Notes: generated by a model from the letters alone, not told the origin. A stretch of DNA of 64,000 nucleotides from Neisseria mucosa (GCA_003028315.1 CP028150.1:310001-374000), one strand, 5' to 3'; positions 24,910 through 34,060 are shown, counted from the first letter of the stretch. Numbers and translations: made by a program.

Positions 24910-25785
24910 TTAAGCAGCGTTGACTTTGTCTTCGCGGCGCAGCAGGGTAATCAGGTCGCTGATGCGCTGTTTCATGCTGCGGCGGTCGACGATTTGGTCG
25001 ATAGCGCCTTTTTCCAGCAGGAACTCTGCGCGTTGGAAGCCTTCGGGCAAAGTTTCGCGGACGGTTTGTTCAATAACGCGAGGGCCGGCAAAGCCGATAA
25101 GGGCGTTGGGTTCGGCAAGCACGACATCGCCGAGGAAGGCGAAGCTGGCGGATACGCCGCCCATGGTCGGGTCGGTCAGGACGGAGATGAACGGCAGGCG
25201 TTTTTCAGTCAGAAGATGCAATGCCGCGCTGGTTTTGGTCATCTGCATCAATGAGTTGACACCTTCCTGCATACGCGCACCGCCCGATGCGGCAACGCAG
25301 ATGAAAGAGCAGTTGTCGGCTACGGCGCGGCGTACGCCTTGAACGAAGCGTTCGCCGACGACGGAACCCATAGAGCCGCCGATAAAGCGGAATTCGAAGG
25401 CGGCAATCACGACGGGCAGGCCGTTCATAAAGCCTTTCATCACGACCAACGCATCATCTTCGCCGGTGGCTTTGCGCGCTGCGGCCAAGCGTTCGGGATA
25501 TTTTTTGCTGTCTTTGAATTTCAGCGGGTCGGTCGGTTTGATATTGGCGGCGATTTCTTCGCGACCTTCCTCGTCCAAAAGCAAATTGAGGCGTTCGCGC
25601 GCGGAAAGCGGGTTGTGGTGGTTACATTTCGGGCAAACTTGGTCGTTTTGCTGAAGTTCGGTCGAGTAGATGGTTGCCGAGCAGGAAGGGCATTTGTGCC
25701 ACAGGCCTTCGGGAACGTTGGACGAGCCTTCGCTTTTACTGCGGTTTTTGATTTTGGGCGGTAGGATTTTGTCTAACCAACTCAT
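24910..25785 (-). CDS. accD: Acetyl-CoA carboxylase carboxyltransferase subunit beta
   Basis: A 291-residue cytoplasmic subunit that, with AccA, moves the carboxyl group from biotin to acetyl-CoA to give malonyl-CoA for fatty-acid synthesis. An N-terminal zinc ribbon with CPSC and CPKC pairs is followed by the crotonase-fold domain (FRFIGGSMGSVVGERF, ASGGARMQEG, PTMGGVSASFAFLGD, IGFAGPRVIEQT). AAGGAGT precedes the ATG. trpA lies 59 bp upstream on the same strand and may be co-transcribed. Confidence 0.97.
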   Translation of the reverse strand: MSWLDKILPPKIKNRSKSEGSSNVPEGLWHKCPSCSATIYSTELQQNDQVCPKCNHHNPLSARERLNLLLDEEGREEIAANIKPTDPLKFKDSKKYPERLAAARKATGEDDALVVMKGFMNGLPVVIAAFEFRFIGGSMGSVVGERFVQGVRRAVADNCSFICVAASGGARMQEGVNSLMQMTKTSAALHLLTEKRLPFISVLTDPTMGGVSASFAFLGDVVLAEPNALIGFAGPRVIEQTVRETLPEGFQRAEFLLEKGAIDQIVDRRSMKQRISDLITLLRREDKVNAA

Positions 25786-25844
25786 GGATGACTCCTTGGA
25801 ATTCGGGATTCAGACGACCTTTGCGTGTGTTTTCGGAAAAGGCC

Positions 25845-26630
25845 TTAACGGATTGCGTCTTTTAATTCTTTTACCAACGCGCCGACGGCTTCTGCTTCGC
25901 GGCCTGCGTTATTTTCAATTTCTTTGACGATGCGGCTGCCGACGATGACGGCATCGGCAACGGCACCGATTTTGCGCGCGCTTTCGGCGTTGCTGATACC
26001 GAAGCCGACACCGATCGGGATGTCGATATACTTGCGCAAAAGCTCTATTTTACGCGAAACTTCTTCGGTATCCAAACTTGCCGCGCCAGTAACGCCTTTG
26101 AGCGAAACATAATAGACAAAGCCGCCTGCAACGCGGGCGATGGTTTGGATACGCTCTTCGGTCGTGGTCGGGGCAATCAGGAAGATGCAGTCGATACCGC
26201 GCGCTTTGAGTTCGTCGTGCAGCGGGGTGATGGTTTCGACAGGGGAATCAACGGTCAGCACGCCGTCCACGCCCGCTTCGGCAGCCGCTTGGGCAAATGC
26301 CTGATAACCCATTTTATGAATCGGGTTCAGATAACCCATCAGGACGACGGGCGTGTTGCCGTTTGTTTCACGGAAGCGGCGTACGATGTTCAATACGTCG
26401 TTGAGGGAAACTTTGTTTGCCAACGCACGCTCGGCGGCGCGCTGGATGGTCGGACCGTCCGCCATCGGGTCGGAAAAGGGAACGCCCAATTCCAGGATGT
26501 CGGCGCCGTTTTCAACCAAACTGTGCATCAGCGCAAGCGTGGTATCGAGATCGGGATTGCCTACGGTAATATAGGGAATCAGGGCTTTTGCGCCGTCAAG
26601 CGCGGCAAAGGTTTGCTGGATTCTGCTCAT
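25845..26630 (-). CDS. trpA: Tryptophan synthase alpha subunit
   Basis: A 261-residue TIM-barrel enzyme that cleaves indole-3-glycerol phosphate and passes indole to TrpB. The catalytic Glu and Asp lie in ILELGVPFSDPMADGP; phosphate-binding GVGFGIS and VIVGSRIV are present. The start at 26630 (MSRIQQTF) matches the family; the longer in-frame extension to 26729 is unlikely. TrpB is not adjacent, as is usual in Neisseria. Confidence 0.96.
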   Translation of the reverse strand: MSRIQQTFAALDGAKALIPYITVGNPDLDTTLALMHSLVENGADILELGVPFSDPMADGPTIQRAAERALANKVSLNDVLNIVRRFRETNGNTPVVLMGYLNPIHKMGYQAFAQAAAEAGVDGVLTVDSPVETITPLHDELKARGIDCIFLIAPTTTEERIQTIARVAGGFVYYVSLKGVTGAASLDTEEVSRKIELLRKYIDIPIGVGFGISNAESARKIGAVADAVIVGSRIVKEIENNAGREAEAVGALVKELKDAIR

Positions 26631-26975
26631 CTTGATTTCTCGTTTCCGTAACGGCTGTTTCCAGCCGGTTTTCATCGACAATAAGTTGGCAAGTATAGCA
26701 TTGACTGTCTGTTTCGGGCGAAACTGCATGACATTTCCTGATGATTTTCTGCATGGAAAGGTCGTCTGAAAAAGGGCAGGGCGGTTGTTTTACTGTTATG
26801 GAAGCCGTGATGATTTGAATTGTTGTCCATATCGCGCAGTCGCCTTCGAAAATGCTTCAACTTTCCCGCCAAATTCCGTTAATTTCCATTAAAGGTCGTC
26901 TGAAAGCCTTCGGTGTCATACTTTCTCGGTTATAATAGCCGGTTTCTTCAATCTGACCCTTTTCGGAAATATATC

Positions 26976-27842
26976 ATGGCATTTGCCTCGCTTTTCACCC
27001 TTTTGGACGATATTACCGCTGTCTTGGACGACGTTGCCCTGATGACCAAAATGGCCGCGAAGAAAACGGCGGGCGTGGTCGGCGATGATTTGGCGCTCAA
27101 TGCGAATCAGGTTACCGGCGTGTCGGCAGAACGCGAGCTGCCAATTATTTGGGCGGTGGCGAAAGGTTCTTTGGTGAACAAGCTGATTTTGGTGCCGCTG
27201 GCTTTGCTGCTGTCTGCCTTTTTGCCGAAGCTGATTACGCCTTTATTGATGATGGGCGGGATTTATTTGTGTTTCGAGGGCGTGGAAAAGCTGCTGCATA
27301 AGTTTTTACACCGCCACGAAGCGCATGAAGACGAGGAGGCAGACGCCGAAACGCTGGACGAAAAAACCAAGATTAAAGGCGCGATTCGTACGGATTTCAT
27401 CCTGTCTGCCGAGATCATTATTATTGCTTTGGGCGTGGTTGAAAAATACGATCTGATGACCCGTTCGCTGGTGATGACGGCAATCGGCATCGGTATGACC
27501 GCTTTTGTGTACGGTTTGGTCGGCGTTATCGTCAAACTCGACGACTTCGGTATGCTGCTGATGCGTCAAAAAAGCACGGGCATTCAAATGGTCGGACGGG
27601 GCTTGATTGCCTTTATGCCTTGGTTCATGCGCGGTTTGAGCGTGGTGGGTACGCTTGCCATGTTCCTTGTCGGCGGCGGTTTGATTATCCACAACTTGGG
27701 TTTTTTGCATGATTTCTTACACGCGCAACATTGGGACAGCGGCTTGATGGAGCATGTTGCTAACCTTGCCGTCGGGCTGATTGCCGGTGCCATCGCCTGC
27801 GCTGTTGCGCTGCCTTTGATGAAGCTGTTTCAAAAACACTAA
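26976..27842 (+). CDS. DUF808 (YedI-like) inner-membrane protein
   Basis: A 288-residue membrane protein. The N-terminus FTLLDDITAVLDDVALMTKMAAKKTAGVVGDDLALNA is the hallmark of the DUF808/YedI family, followed by several membrane spans and a charged loop (HEAHEDEEADAETLDEK). Its role is unknown. The ATG at 26976 is used since upstream codons overlap a promoter-like TATAAT (26931-26936). A convergent-side hairpin terminates it. Confidence 0.88.
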   Translation: MAFASLFTLLDDITAVLDDVALMTKMAAKKTAGVVGDDLALNANQVTGVSAERELPIIWAVAKGSLVNKLILVPLALLLSAFLPKLITPLLMMGGIYLCFEGVEKLLHKFLHRHEAHEDEEADAETLDEKTKIKGAIRTDFILSAEIIIIALGVVEKYDLMTRSLVMTAIGIGMTAFVYGLVGVIVKLDDFGMLLMRQKSTGIQMVGRGLIAFMPWFMRGLSVVGTLAMFLVGGGLIIHNLGFLHDFLHAQHWDSGLMEHVANLAVGLIAGAIACAVALPLMKLFQKH

Positions 27843-27852
27843 ACAACCGATA

Positions 27853-27902
27853 CGTCGTCTGAAAATGGTTCAACTTTGTTGAGGCTGTATTTTCAGACGA
27901 CC
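27853..27902. terminator. Inverted uptake-sequence hairpin after the DUF808 gene
   Basis: CGTCGTCTGAAAAT and ATTTTCAGACGACCT enclose a 22-nt loop between the DUF808 gene and lnt; lnt starts 22 bp downstream, so some read-through is likely. Confidence 0.65.
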
Positions 27903-27923
27903 TCTTATTTTCTTTTCTCTGCA

Positions 27924-29465
27924 ATGAACATTTTCCGCAAACTCGAACAATATTGGCAGCATCCTGTGCTGTACTGGCCGCTGGTGATCCTGATTGCCGC
28001 CGTCACGCCGTTGACTTTCGCGCCTTATTACCATTTTTGGCTGATGCCTTTGCTGTTTGGCGCGCTGATCCGACTGATTGAACTGCGTCCGCGCTTTGCT
28101 GTTTCTACCGCCTATCTGTTTGGGCTGGTTGCTTATACGGCACAGTTTTATTGGATACATACCGCGCTGCACGATGTTTCCGGCCTGCCTAATTTATACG
28201 CGGTTCCGCTGACTTTCCTGCTGCCGGCGTTTCTCGCGCTGTATCCTGCCGCCTGTTTTTGGTTGTGGAAGAAGTTTCATCTGCCGCGTTGGGTTAAGGT
28301 CGGCATCGTTTTGCCGATTTTGTGGACGCTGGCAGAATTTGCCCGCGAACGCCTGTTGACCGGCTTCGGCTGGGGGGCAATCGGCTATTCCCAAATCGTC
28401 AAAGAAAGCCCGCTTGCCGGCTTTGCGCCTTTGGGCGGTATTCATCTGGTGACGCTGGCGACGGCATTTGTCAGCGCATGGCTGGTGTTGCTGATTGACA
28501 ATACGGGTCGTCTGAAACAGCGCCTGCTGCCGATGTGTATGATTGTTATGTTGTGTACCGTCGGCTATGTCGCCCAGCAAACCGACTTTACCAAACCTGA
28601 CGGCAGCACCAGTACCGTCGCGCTCGTGCAGGGCAATATCGAACAGAGTCTGAAATGGAATGAAGAACAAGTCGTCCCCACCATTCAGAAATACTACGGT
28701 CAAATCAGCAAAACATCCGCCGACATCGTTATCCTGCCTGAAACCGCTCTGCCTGTAATGCGTCAGGATTTGCCGGAAAACATCCTGACCCAGTTTGCCG
28801 AGCAGGCGCGCACGAACGGCAGCGCATTGGCCGTCGGTATCGGTCAATACACTGCGGACGGCAGCGGATACGAAAACGCCGTAATCAATTTGAGCGACTA
28901 CGATGATATTTCAGACGACCTCCCGTATTACGCCAAAAATCATCTGGTTCCCTTTGGCGAATACAAACCGCTGCCCTTTTTGACCGAACCGTTGTATAAG
29001 CTGATGAATATGCCGCTTGCCGACTTCCGTCGCGGCGGAGCGGGGCAGGCTCCCTTGACGATGAAAGATCAAAAAGTCGCCTTCAACATCTGCTATGAAG
29101 ACGGCTTTGGCGACGAACTCATTGCTACCGCCAAAAACGCTACGCTGCTTGCCAACGTCAGCAATATGGCGTGGTATGGCGATTCCAACGCGATGTACCA
29201 ACAGCTCCAGCAATCCCAAGCCCGCGCGATGGAGCTTGGACGCTATATGGTCCGTGCCACCAATACCGGTGCAACCGCCATTATTTCTCCCAAAGGCAGC
29301 ATCATCGCCGAGAGCGAACCCAATACCGATGCCGTCTTGGAAGGGCATATCAAAGGCTATATCGGCGAAACCCCTTATATGAAGGCAGGCGGTTCGCTGT
29401 GGCTGATCGGGGTATTATCAATTATTGCCATCGCACTGTTTTTAATCAGGAAAAAAGCAGATTGA
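27924..29465 (+). CDS. lnt: Apolipoprotein N-acyltransferase
   Basis: A 513-residue inner-membrane enzyme that adds the third acyl chain to lipoproteins. Six N-terminal membrane helices are followed by a periplasmic nitrilase-type domain with catalytic Glu (ILPETALPV), Lys (YYAKNHLVPFGEY) and Cys (FNICYEDGFG), and a C-terminal anchor helix. The start at 27924 (MNIFRKLEQY) is used; upstream codons translate the hairpin. An uptake sequence inside the gene encodes ISDDLPY. Confidence 0.95.
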   Translation: MNIFRKLEQYWQHPVLYWPLVILIAAVTPLTFAPYYHFWLMPLLFGALIRLIELRPRFAVSTAYLFGLVAYTAQFYWIHTALHDVSGLPNLYAVPLTFLLPAFLALYPAACFWLWKKFHLPRWVKVGIVLPILWTLAEFARERLLTGFGWGAIGYSQIVKESPLAGFAPLGGIHLVTLATAFVSAWLVLLIDNTGRLKQRLLPMCMIVMLCTVGYVAQQTDFTKPDGSTSTVALVQGNIEQSLKWNEEQVVPTIQKYYGQISKTSADIVILPETALPVMRQDLPENILTQFAEQARTNGSALAVGIGQYTADGSGYENAVINLSDYDDISDDLPYYAKNHLVPFGEYKPLPFLTEPLYKLMNMPLADFRRGGAGQAPLTMKDQKVAFNICYEDGFGDELIATAKNATLLANVSNMAWYGDSNAMYQQLQQSQARAMELGRYMVRATNTGATAIISPKGSIIAESEPNTDAVLEGHIKGYIGETPYMKAGGSLWLIGVLSIIAIALFLIRKKAD

Positions 29466-29737
29466 GTTTGAAAAGCGGTCTTTTCATAAGGCCGTTTTTC
29501 TTGAACTTTAATATTTACATACAAGAATGTTTGTAATATACTGAACTTATTCCCAGTAAAACAGTCAAATTTTCAAAATCAATCGAATTTCAAAAAGCAA
29601 GAAAATCCACCTATCAAACAGTCTTTTACAGAAAAAGGCATTTGACAGCATACGATAGGGCAACAGGCAGTGATATACTGCACGGCAAACAACAAGTAAA
29701 CAATAGTTTCTACATCATATAAAGGAAAGCAACTCTC

Positions 29738-30601
29738 ATGAATAACGCCTTTGCATTACCCGTCATCCACAGCGGCAACGGCAGCCTTGAGCAATACATT
29801 CATACCGTCAACAGCATTCCCATGTTGACGCCCGAAGAAGAAAGCCAACTCGCGGAGCGTCAGCAAAAAGGCGACCTTAACGCCGCCAAACAACTCATCC
29901 TTTCCCATTTGCGCGTCGTCGTCTCCATTGCACGAGGCTACGACGGCTATGGCCTGAACCAAGCCGACCTTATCCAAGAAGGCAACATCGGATTGATGAA
30001 GGCGGTCAAACGCTACGAGCCCAGCCGTGGCGCGCGCCTGTTTTCATTCGCCGTACACTGGATTAAGGCCGAAATCCACGAATTTATCCTGCGCAATTGG
30101 CGACTGGTACGCGTAGCGACCACCAAGCCGCAACGCAAACTGTTCTTCAATCTGCGCAGTATGCGTAAAAACCTGAATGCCTTGTCTCCGAAAGAAGCGC
30201 AAGACATCGCCGACGATTTGGGCGTCAAATTGTCCGAAGTCATGGAAATGGAACAACGCATGACCGGACACGACATCGCCATCATGGCGGACAACAACGA
30301 TGACGAAGACAGCTTCGCCCCCATCGACTGGCTTGCCGACCACGATGCCGAGCCCAGCCGCCAACTGTCCAAGCAAGCCCATTACGCCCTGCAAACCGAA
30401 GGTCTGCAAAACGCATTGGCGCAACTGGATGACCGCAGCCGCCGCATCGTAGAAAGTCGCTGGCTGCAAGACGATGGCGGATTGACCCTGCACGAACTGG
30501 CAGCCGAATACGGCGTGTCTGCCGAGCGCATCCGCCAAATCGAAGCCAAAGCCATGCAAAAACTGCGCGGTTTCCTCGCAGAAGAAGCTGAAGCGGTTTA
30601 A
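29738..30601 (+). CDS. rpoH: Heat-shock sigma factor sigma-32
   Basis: A 287-residue alternative sigma factor. Region 2 includes LRVVVSIARGYDGYGLNQADLIQEGNIGLMKAVKR, the RpoH-specific box QRKLFFNLR follows it, and region 4 ends with YGVSAERIRQIEAKAMQKLR. AAAGGAAAGC precedes the start. The 270-bp upstream region is AT-rich with a possible -10 (TATACT at 29674-29679) but no clear -35, which would fit a regulated promoter. Confidence 0.96.
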   Translation: MNNAFALPVIHSGNGSLEQYIHTVNSIPMLTPEEESQLAERQQKGDLNAAKQLILSHLRVVVSIARGYDGYGLNQADLIQEGNIGLMKAVKRYEPSRGARLFSFAVHWIKAEIHEFILRNWRLVRVATTKPQRKLFFNLRSMRKNLNALSPKEAQDIADDLGVKLSEVMEMEQRMTGHDIAIMADNNDDEDSFAPIDWLADHDAEPSRQLSKQAHYALQTEGLQNALAQLDDRSRRIVESRWLQDDGGLTLHELAAEYGVSAERIRQIEAKAMQKLRGFLAEEAEAV

Positions 30602-30629
30602 AAAACAAAACAGTTCAGTAGAAGGAAAA

Positions 30630-30669
30630 AGGTCGTCTGAAACCCGAAATATCGGTTTCAGACGAGCTT
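30630..30669. terminator. Uptake-sequence hairpin between rpoH and the convergent YqeY-like gene
   Basis: AGGTCGTCTGAAACC pairs with GGTTTCAGACGAGCTTTTTG; one base of the right arm deviates (GAGC for GACC). It serves both convergent genes. Confidence 0.75.
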
Positions 30670-30713
30670 TTTGTTTTTCTTGAATCCACCCAAGGTGGTC
30701 GGACTTCATTCAA

Positions 30714-31160
30714 TTATGAAGTCAGCGCAGCTTTGAGGATTTTGTTGACTTCGCCCATATCGGCTTTGCCTGCCAACTGGGTTTTCAATACGCCCATGGC
30801 TTTGCCCATGTCGGCCATACCGGAAGCACCGGTCATGGCTATTACGGTTTCCACAGCAGTGCGGATTTCTTCGGCAGACATCATTTGCGGCAGGTAGCGG
30901 TGCAGGATTTCGATTTCGGCATTTTCTTTGTCCGCCAAGTCCTGACGGCCTGCTTCGGCGTAGATGTTGGCGCTGTCTTTGCGCTGTTTGACCATTTTGG
31001 TGATGATGGCAATCACTTTGCCGTCATCGGCTTCGGTGCGCTCGTCCACTTCAAATTGTTTGATGGCGGCATTGATGAGGCGGATGGTGCTTAACGTAGT
31101 TTGATCTTTGGCACGCATCGCGGTTTTCATGTCTTCGGTTAATTGTGCTTTCAGGCTCAT
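30714..31160 (-). CDS. GatB/YqeY-domain protein
   Basis: A 148-residue helical protein of the YqeY family (MSLKAQLTEDMKTAMRAKDQTTLSTIRLINAAIK, then LPQMMSAEEI and GKADMGEVNKILKAAL). The domain resembles the tRNA-binding tail of GatB, and YqeY is thought to act in tRNA-linked amidation or stress; the exact role is not established. It lies directly downstream of rpsU, a common pairing (rpsU-yqeY) in bacteria. Confidence 0.9.
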   Translation of the reverse strand: MSLKAQLTEDMKTAMRAKDQTTLSTIRLINAAIKQFEVDERTEADDGKVIAIITKMVKQRKDSANIYAEAGRQDLADKENAEIEILHRYLPQMMSAEEIRTAVETVIAMTGASGMADMGKAMGVLKTQLAGKADMGEVNKILKAALTS

Positions 31161-31220
31161 AGGATGACTTTCAGGAAAAATGGAAGATGGTATTGCACAT
31201 ACTGCCTTAGGGATTCTCTA

Positions 31221-31296
31221 TTTTTCAGACGACCTTTTGTCTTACAGGTCGTCTGAAAAACAAAACACACCGCAGGTCAAGCCTTGCGGTGTGTTT
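31221..31296. terminator. Double hairpin downstream of rpsU
   Basis: A tail-to-tail uptake-sequence pair (31221-31260) is followed by a second stem, ACACACCGCA with TGCGGTGTGT (31264-31296), which on the minus strand ends in TTTTGTTTTT. The second hairpin is a good rpsU terminator. Confidence 0.8.
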
Positions 31297-31327
31297 CGGC
31301 ATCACAGGGCAGACCTGCAATTGATGT

Positions 31328-31540
31328 TTAGTACATTTTAGGAGGCAGTTGTTGGCTGCGCAGGCGTTTTTGCAGGCGTTTTACGGCTGCGGCTTTTTTG
31401 CGTTTGCGCTCGGTAGTCGGTTTTTCGTAAGCTTCACGGGCACGCAGCTCAGTCAACAGACCGGTTTTTTCTACGGCACGTTTGAAACGGCGCATGGCTA
31501 CTTCGAAGGGTTCGTTCTCTTTAACGCGGATTGCAGGCAT
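31328..31540 (-). CDS. rpsU: 30S ribosomal protein S21
   Basis: A 70-residue basic ribosomal protein (MPAIRVKENEPFEVAMRRFKR at the start, then AAAVKRLQKRLRSQQLPPKMY). AAAGGAAATAAA precedes the ATG at 31540. The frame stays open upstream to a GTG/ATG at 31678 next to an AGGAGGTGAT sequence, but those 46 codons do not resemble protein and overlap leader hairpins, so the short form is chosen. Confidence 0.96.
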   Translation of the reverse strand: MPAIRVKENEPFEVAMRRFKRAVEKTGLLTELRAREAYEKPTTERKRKKAAAVKRLQKRLRSQQLPPKMY

Positions 31541-31570
31541 TTTATTTCCTTTAAATTTAATTCTGGTTTC

Positions 31571-31678
31571 AAACCGCCAAAAGGGATAAGGATAAAAGGG
31601 GCGGTTTGTAAAAAAGTGGTTGTTTGTATCTCGGGTGTCTTGCGACCGGCGGGATACGCGCCGTGATGTAAACATCAC
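31571..31678 (-). promoter_or_regulatory. Structured leader upstream of rpsU
   Basis: Two inverted repeats occupy the 140-bp leader: AAACCGCC (31571-31578) with GGCGGTTT (31600-31607), and GTGATG (31663-31668) with CATCAC (31673-31678). The outer one abuts an unusually long match to the 16S anti-Shine-Dalgarno sequence (AGGAGGTGAT, minus strand). The remainder, to the grxD start at 31902, holds no gene. Confidence 0.4.
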
Positions 31679-31901
31679 CTCCTAACAAGTCGGCTTGGTG
31701 CCAAATATGCCGTCGATGCGGCTGCAAATGAATTGCGGGATTATCTTTGATTAGACAGTTTCTGTCAAGCTGGGGGATTGTCTAAAAAACAGTGTCAGAG
31801 TTTCGGAAGCCTTCTTCAAACATCCGACACCAATCGCATTAATTTGCGTATAATGGCGCAACTCCCGATTAACCGACTATGTCAATAAGGAATACCACAC
31901 C

Positions 31902-32213
31902 ATGACCTCTATTCATGACCAAATTAAAGAAGTTGTTACCACTCACCGTGTTGTTTTGTTTATGAAAGGCACGAAGCAGTTCCCGCAATGCGGTTTCTCA
32001 TCCCGTGCCGTTCAAATTCTTAATGCCGCAGGTTGCACCGATTATGTAACCGTTAATGTTTTGGAAAACGATGCCGTCCGCCAAGGTATTAAGGAATACA
32101 GTGATTGGCCGACCATCCCCCAACTTTACGTCAACGGGGAATTTGTCGGCGGTTCCGATATTTTGATGGAAATGTTTGAAGCCGGCGAATTGCAAGATTT
32201 GCTGAAAGCCTGA
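31902..32213 (+). CDS. grxD: Monothiol glutaredoxin Grx4
   Basis: A 103-residue monothiol glutaredoxin. The CGFS site (FPQCGFSSRAVQIL) binds a [2Fe-2S] cluster with glutathione and a partner, typically BolA-like. Other features: VVLFMKGT, WPTIPQLYVNGEFVGGSDI. Length is typical. A TATAAT at 31849-31854 is the likely -10, without a good -35. AATAAGGAAT precedes the ATG. Confidence 0.96.
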   Translation: MTSIHDQIKEVVTTHRVVLFMKGTKQFPQCGFSSRAVQILNAAGCTDYVTVNVLENDAVRQGIKEYSDWPTIPQLYVNGEFVGGSDILMEMFEAGELQDLLKA

Positions 32214-32224
32214 TGAAATATAGC

Positions 32225-32260
32225 AAAAGGTCGTCTGAAAAATTTTTCAGACGACCTTTT
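32225..32260. terminator. Inverted uptake-sequence terminator after grxD
   Basis: AAAAGGTCGTCTGAAAAA and its exact complement are nearly continuous, giving a 16-bp stem with a tiny loop and T run. Confidence 0.9.
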
Positions 32261-32339
32261 GCCGTGTTCTGCCTGCTTTTCCGAATATTCAAAAAAAAGT
32301 ATAATCACACCCATTCAAAAACAATCCGAAGCCTGCCAA

Positions 32340-32966
32340 ATGAACGTAACCGTTATCAATCACCCCCTTGTCCGCCACAAACTCACGCTCATGCGCGAGG
32401 CCGATTGCAGCACTTACAAATTCCGCACCCTCACTACCGAGCTGGCACGCCTGATGGCTTACGAAGCCAGCCGTGATTTTGAAATTGAAAAATACATTAT
32501 CGACGGCTGGTGCGGTCAAATCGAAGGCGACCGCATCAAGGGCAAAACCTTGACCGTCGTACCGATTTTGCGTGCCGGTTTGGGTATGCTCGACGGCGTG
32601 CTCGACCTGATTCCGACTGCCAAAATCAGCGTGGTCGGATTGCAGCGCGACGAAGAAACGCTCAAACCCGTTTCCTATTTTGAAAAATTCGTGGACAGCA
32701 TGGACGAACGCCCCGCGCTGATTATCGACCCCATGCTCGCGACCGGCGGCTCTATGGTGGCCACTATTGATCTGTTGAAGGCGAAAGGTTGCAAAAATAT
32801 CAAAGCGTTGGTACTCGTTGCCGCGCCCGAAGGCGTCAAAGCCGTCAATGAAGCGCATCCCGACGTTACCATCTACACCGCCGCCCTCGACAGCCATTTG
32901 AACGAAAACGGCTACATCATCCCCGGCTTGGGCGATGCGGGCGATAAGATTTTCGGTACGCGCTGA
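32340..32966 (+). CDS. upp: Uracil phosphoribosyltransferase
   Basis: A 208-residue pyrimidine-salvage enzyme converting uracil and PRPP to UMP. HPLVRHKLTLMRE, PILRAGLGMLDG, the PRPP loop LIIDPMLATGGSM and GYIIPGLGDAGDKIFGT are diagnostic. The ATG at 32340 matches the family; a TATAAT lies at 32300-32305. The filamentous prophage begins shortly after its terminator. Confidence 0.97.
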   Translation: MNVTVINHPLVRHKLTLMREADCSTYKFRTLTTELARLMAYEASRDFEIEKYIIDGWCGQIEGDRIKGKTLTVVPILRAGLGMLDGVLDLIPTAKISVVGLQRDEETLKPVSYFEKFVDSMDERPALIIDPMLATGGSMVATIDLLKAKGCKNIKALVLVAAPEGVKAVNEAHPDVTIYTAALDSHLNENGYIIPGLGDAGDKIFGTR

Positions 32967-32977
32967 TTCGTGATTTG

Positions 32978-33016
32978 AGGTCGTCTGAAACTGAATGTAT
33001 GGGTTTCAGACGACCT
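32978..33016. terminator. Inverted uptake-sequence terminator after upp
   Basis: AGGTCGTCTGAAAC and GTTTCAGACGACCT form a stem around a short loop, 12 bases past the upp stop. It marks the left edge of normal chromosome before the prophage. Confidence 0.75.
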
Positions 33017-33054
33017 TATATATTTCGCTTCCGTTAAGGGAGCGTAAAATACAT

Positions 33055-33103
33055 TTAGAACCCCTTGACAAATTCGATTAACCGACATTTGAGAGGGGTC
33101 TAA
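33055..33103 (+). promoter_or_regulatory. Stem-loop covering the rep ribosome-binding site
   Basis: TTAGAACCCCT pairs with AGGGGTCTAA (one bulged base) across 28 nt. The right arm contains the Shine-Dalgarno AGGGG and ends one base before the rep ATG, so it could block translation. Confidence 0.5.
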
Positions 33104-33104
33104 A

Positions 33105-34040
33105 ATGTTTTTACAGCAACAAATTGAGTTTCAGCAGCAAGCGGCCGCGAAGCGTGCCGTGCTTCCTTGTCTAAATAGTAACAACTGCATTGACGAAAAA
33201 AATACCAATGTAATCAAGGAAAAGCAAAAACCCGCAAGTATAGAAAAATACCTGCCGAACACAGCAAAACCCGAATTCAACGAATTTTCCACCTCACACA
33301 AGAAATCCGCCGCCGCCCTTGAGATGAATGTACGCCAATTCATCGAAGTTTTCGGAATTGAAAAGGTCGGATTCCTTACCCTCACATTTGCCGACGAAGT
33401 ACAAGACGTTAAAGAGGCAAGCCGCCGCTTTCACAGCCTGCGCACAAACTTTCTTAAAAAGCATTTCGAACACTATGTCTGTGTATACGAGCGCATGAAA
33501 AGCGGTCGTATTCACTTCCATCTTATCGTCAACACCCGCGAAGACATCCGCCGCGGTCTGAATTTCCAACAAATTCAAGCTCGTAACTACACAAGCGCAA
33601 ATAAAAATCTACGTCAGCTTTGGCAAGTTCTCCGTGAAAACATGGAAAAGTACGGATTCGGACGATCCGAACTGCTGCCCGTTAAAACCAACAGCAAAGG
33701 TCTTGCCAGATATGTTGGCAAGTACATCGCCAAACACATTGATAGCCGTCTGCCTGAAGACAAAGGCTACCGTCTTATTCGTACCACCATAGACAAAAAA
33801 CAGTTGTGGAAGATTGCGAACAGCAATTTTTCGTTTGTATCCGCAGGTTCGCGCCAGTGGCGCGAGAAGCTGCAAAAGTGGGTTATCTGCATTGAACCCC
33901 TTTTACAGGCGCATGCCGAGCTTTTTTACGAAAGAAAGCCCAAAAAGATTACAGAGGACAATTACAACGCCGTCCTATCAGCCCTTTTAAGCCCGAAATG
34001 GGCGTTTTATAACCGAGAAACCATCATCAATATGCCCTAA
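33105..34040 (+). CDS. Phage rolling-circle replication initiation protein
   Basis: A 311-residue Rep. The metal-binding HUH-type motif is RIHFHLIV and the nicking-tyrosine helix is YVGKYIAKH (Tyr with a Lys three residues on), which place it among inovirus and plasmid rolling-circle initiators. It should nick the plus-strand origin of the phage circle and start replication. GAGAGGGG provides the ribosome site inside a hairpin. It is the first gene of the phage operon. Confidence 0.88.
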   Translation: MFLQQQIEFQQQAAAKRAVLPCLNSNNCIDEKNTNVIKEKQKPASIEKYLPNTAKPEFNEFSTSHKKSAAALEMNVRQFIEVFGIEKVGFLTLTFADEVQDVKEASRRFHSLRTNFLKKHFEHYVCVYERMKSGRIHFHLIVNTREDIRRGLNFQQIQARNYTSANKNLRQLWQVLRENMEKYGFGRSELLPVKTNSKGLARYVGKYIAKHIDSRLPEDKGYRLIRTTIDKKQLWKIANSNFSFVSAGSRQWREKLQKWVICIEPLLQAHAELFYERKPKKITEDNYNAVLSALLSPKWAFYNRETIINMP

Positions 34041-34060
34041 GTTGGCAGAAAGGAAACATC

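Noticed and set aside
31678..31678. Long S21 starting at 31678
   Set aside because: S21 is about 70 residues and begins MPAIRVKENEPF; the extra 46 codons cover leader hairpins.
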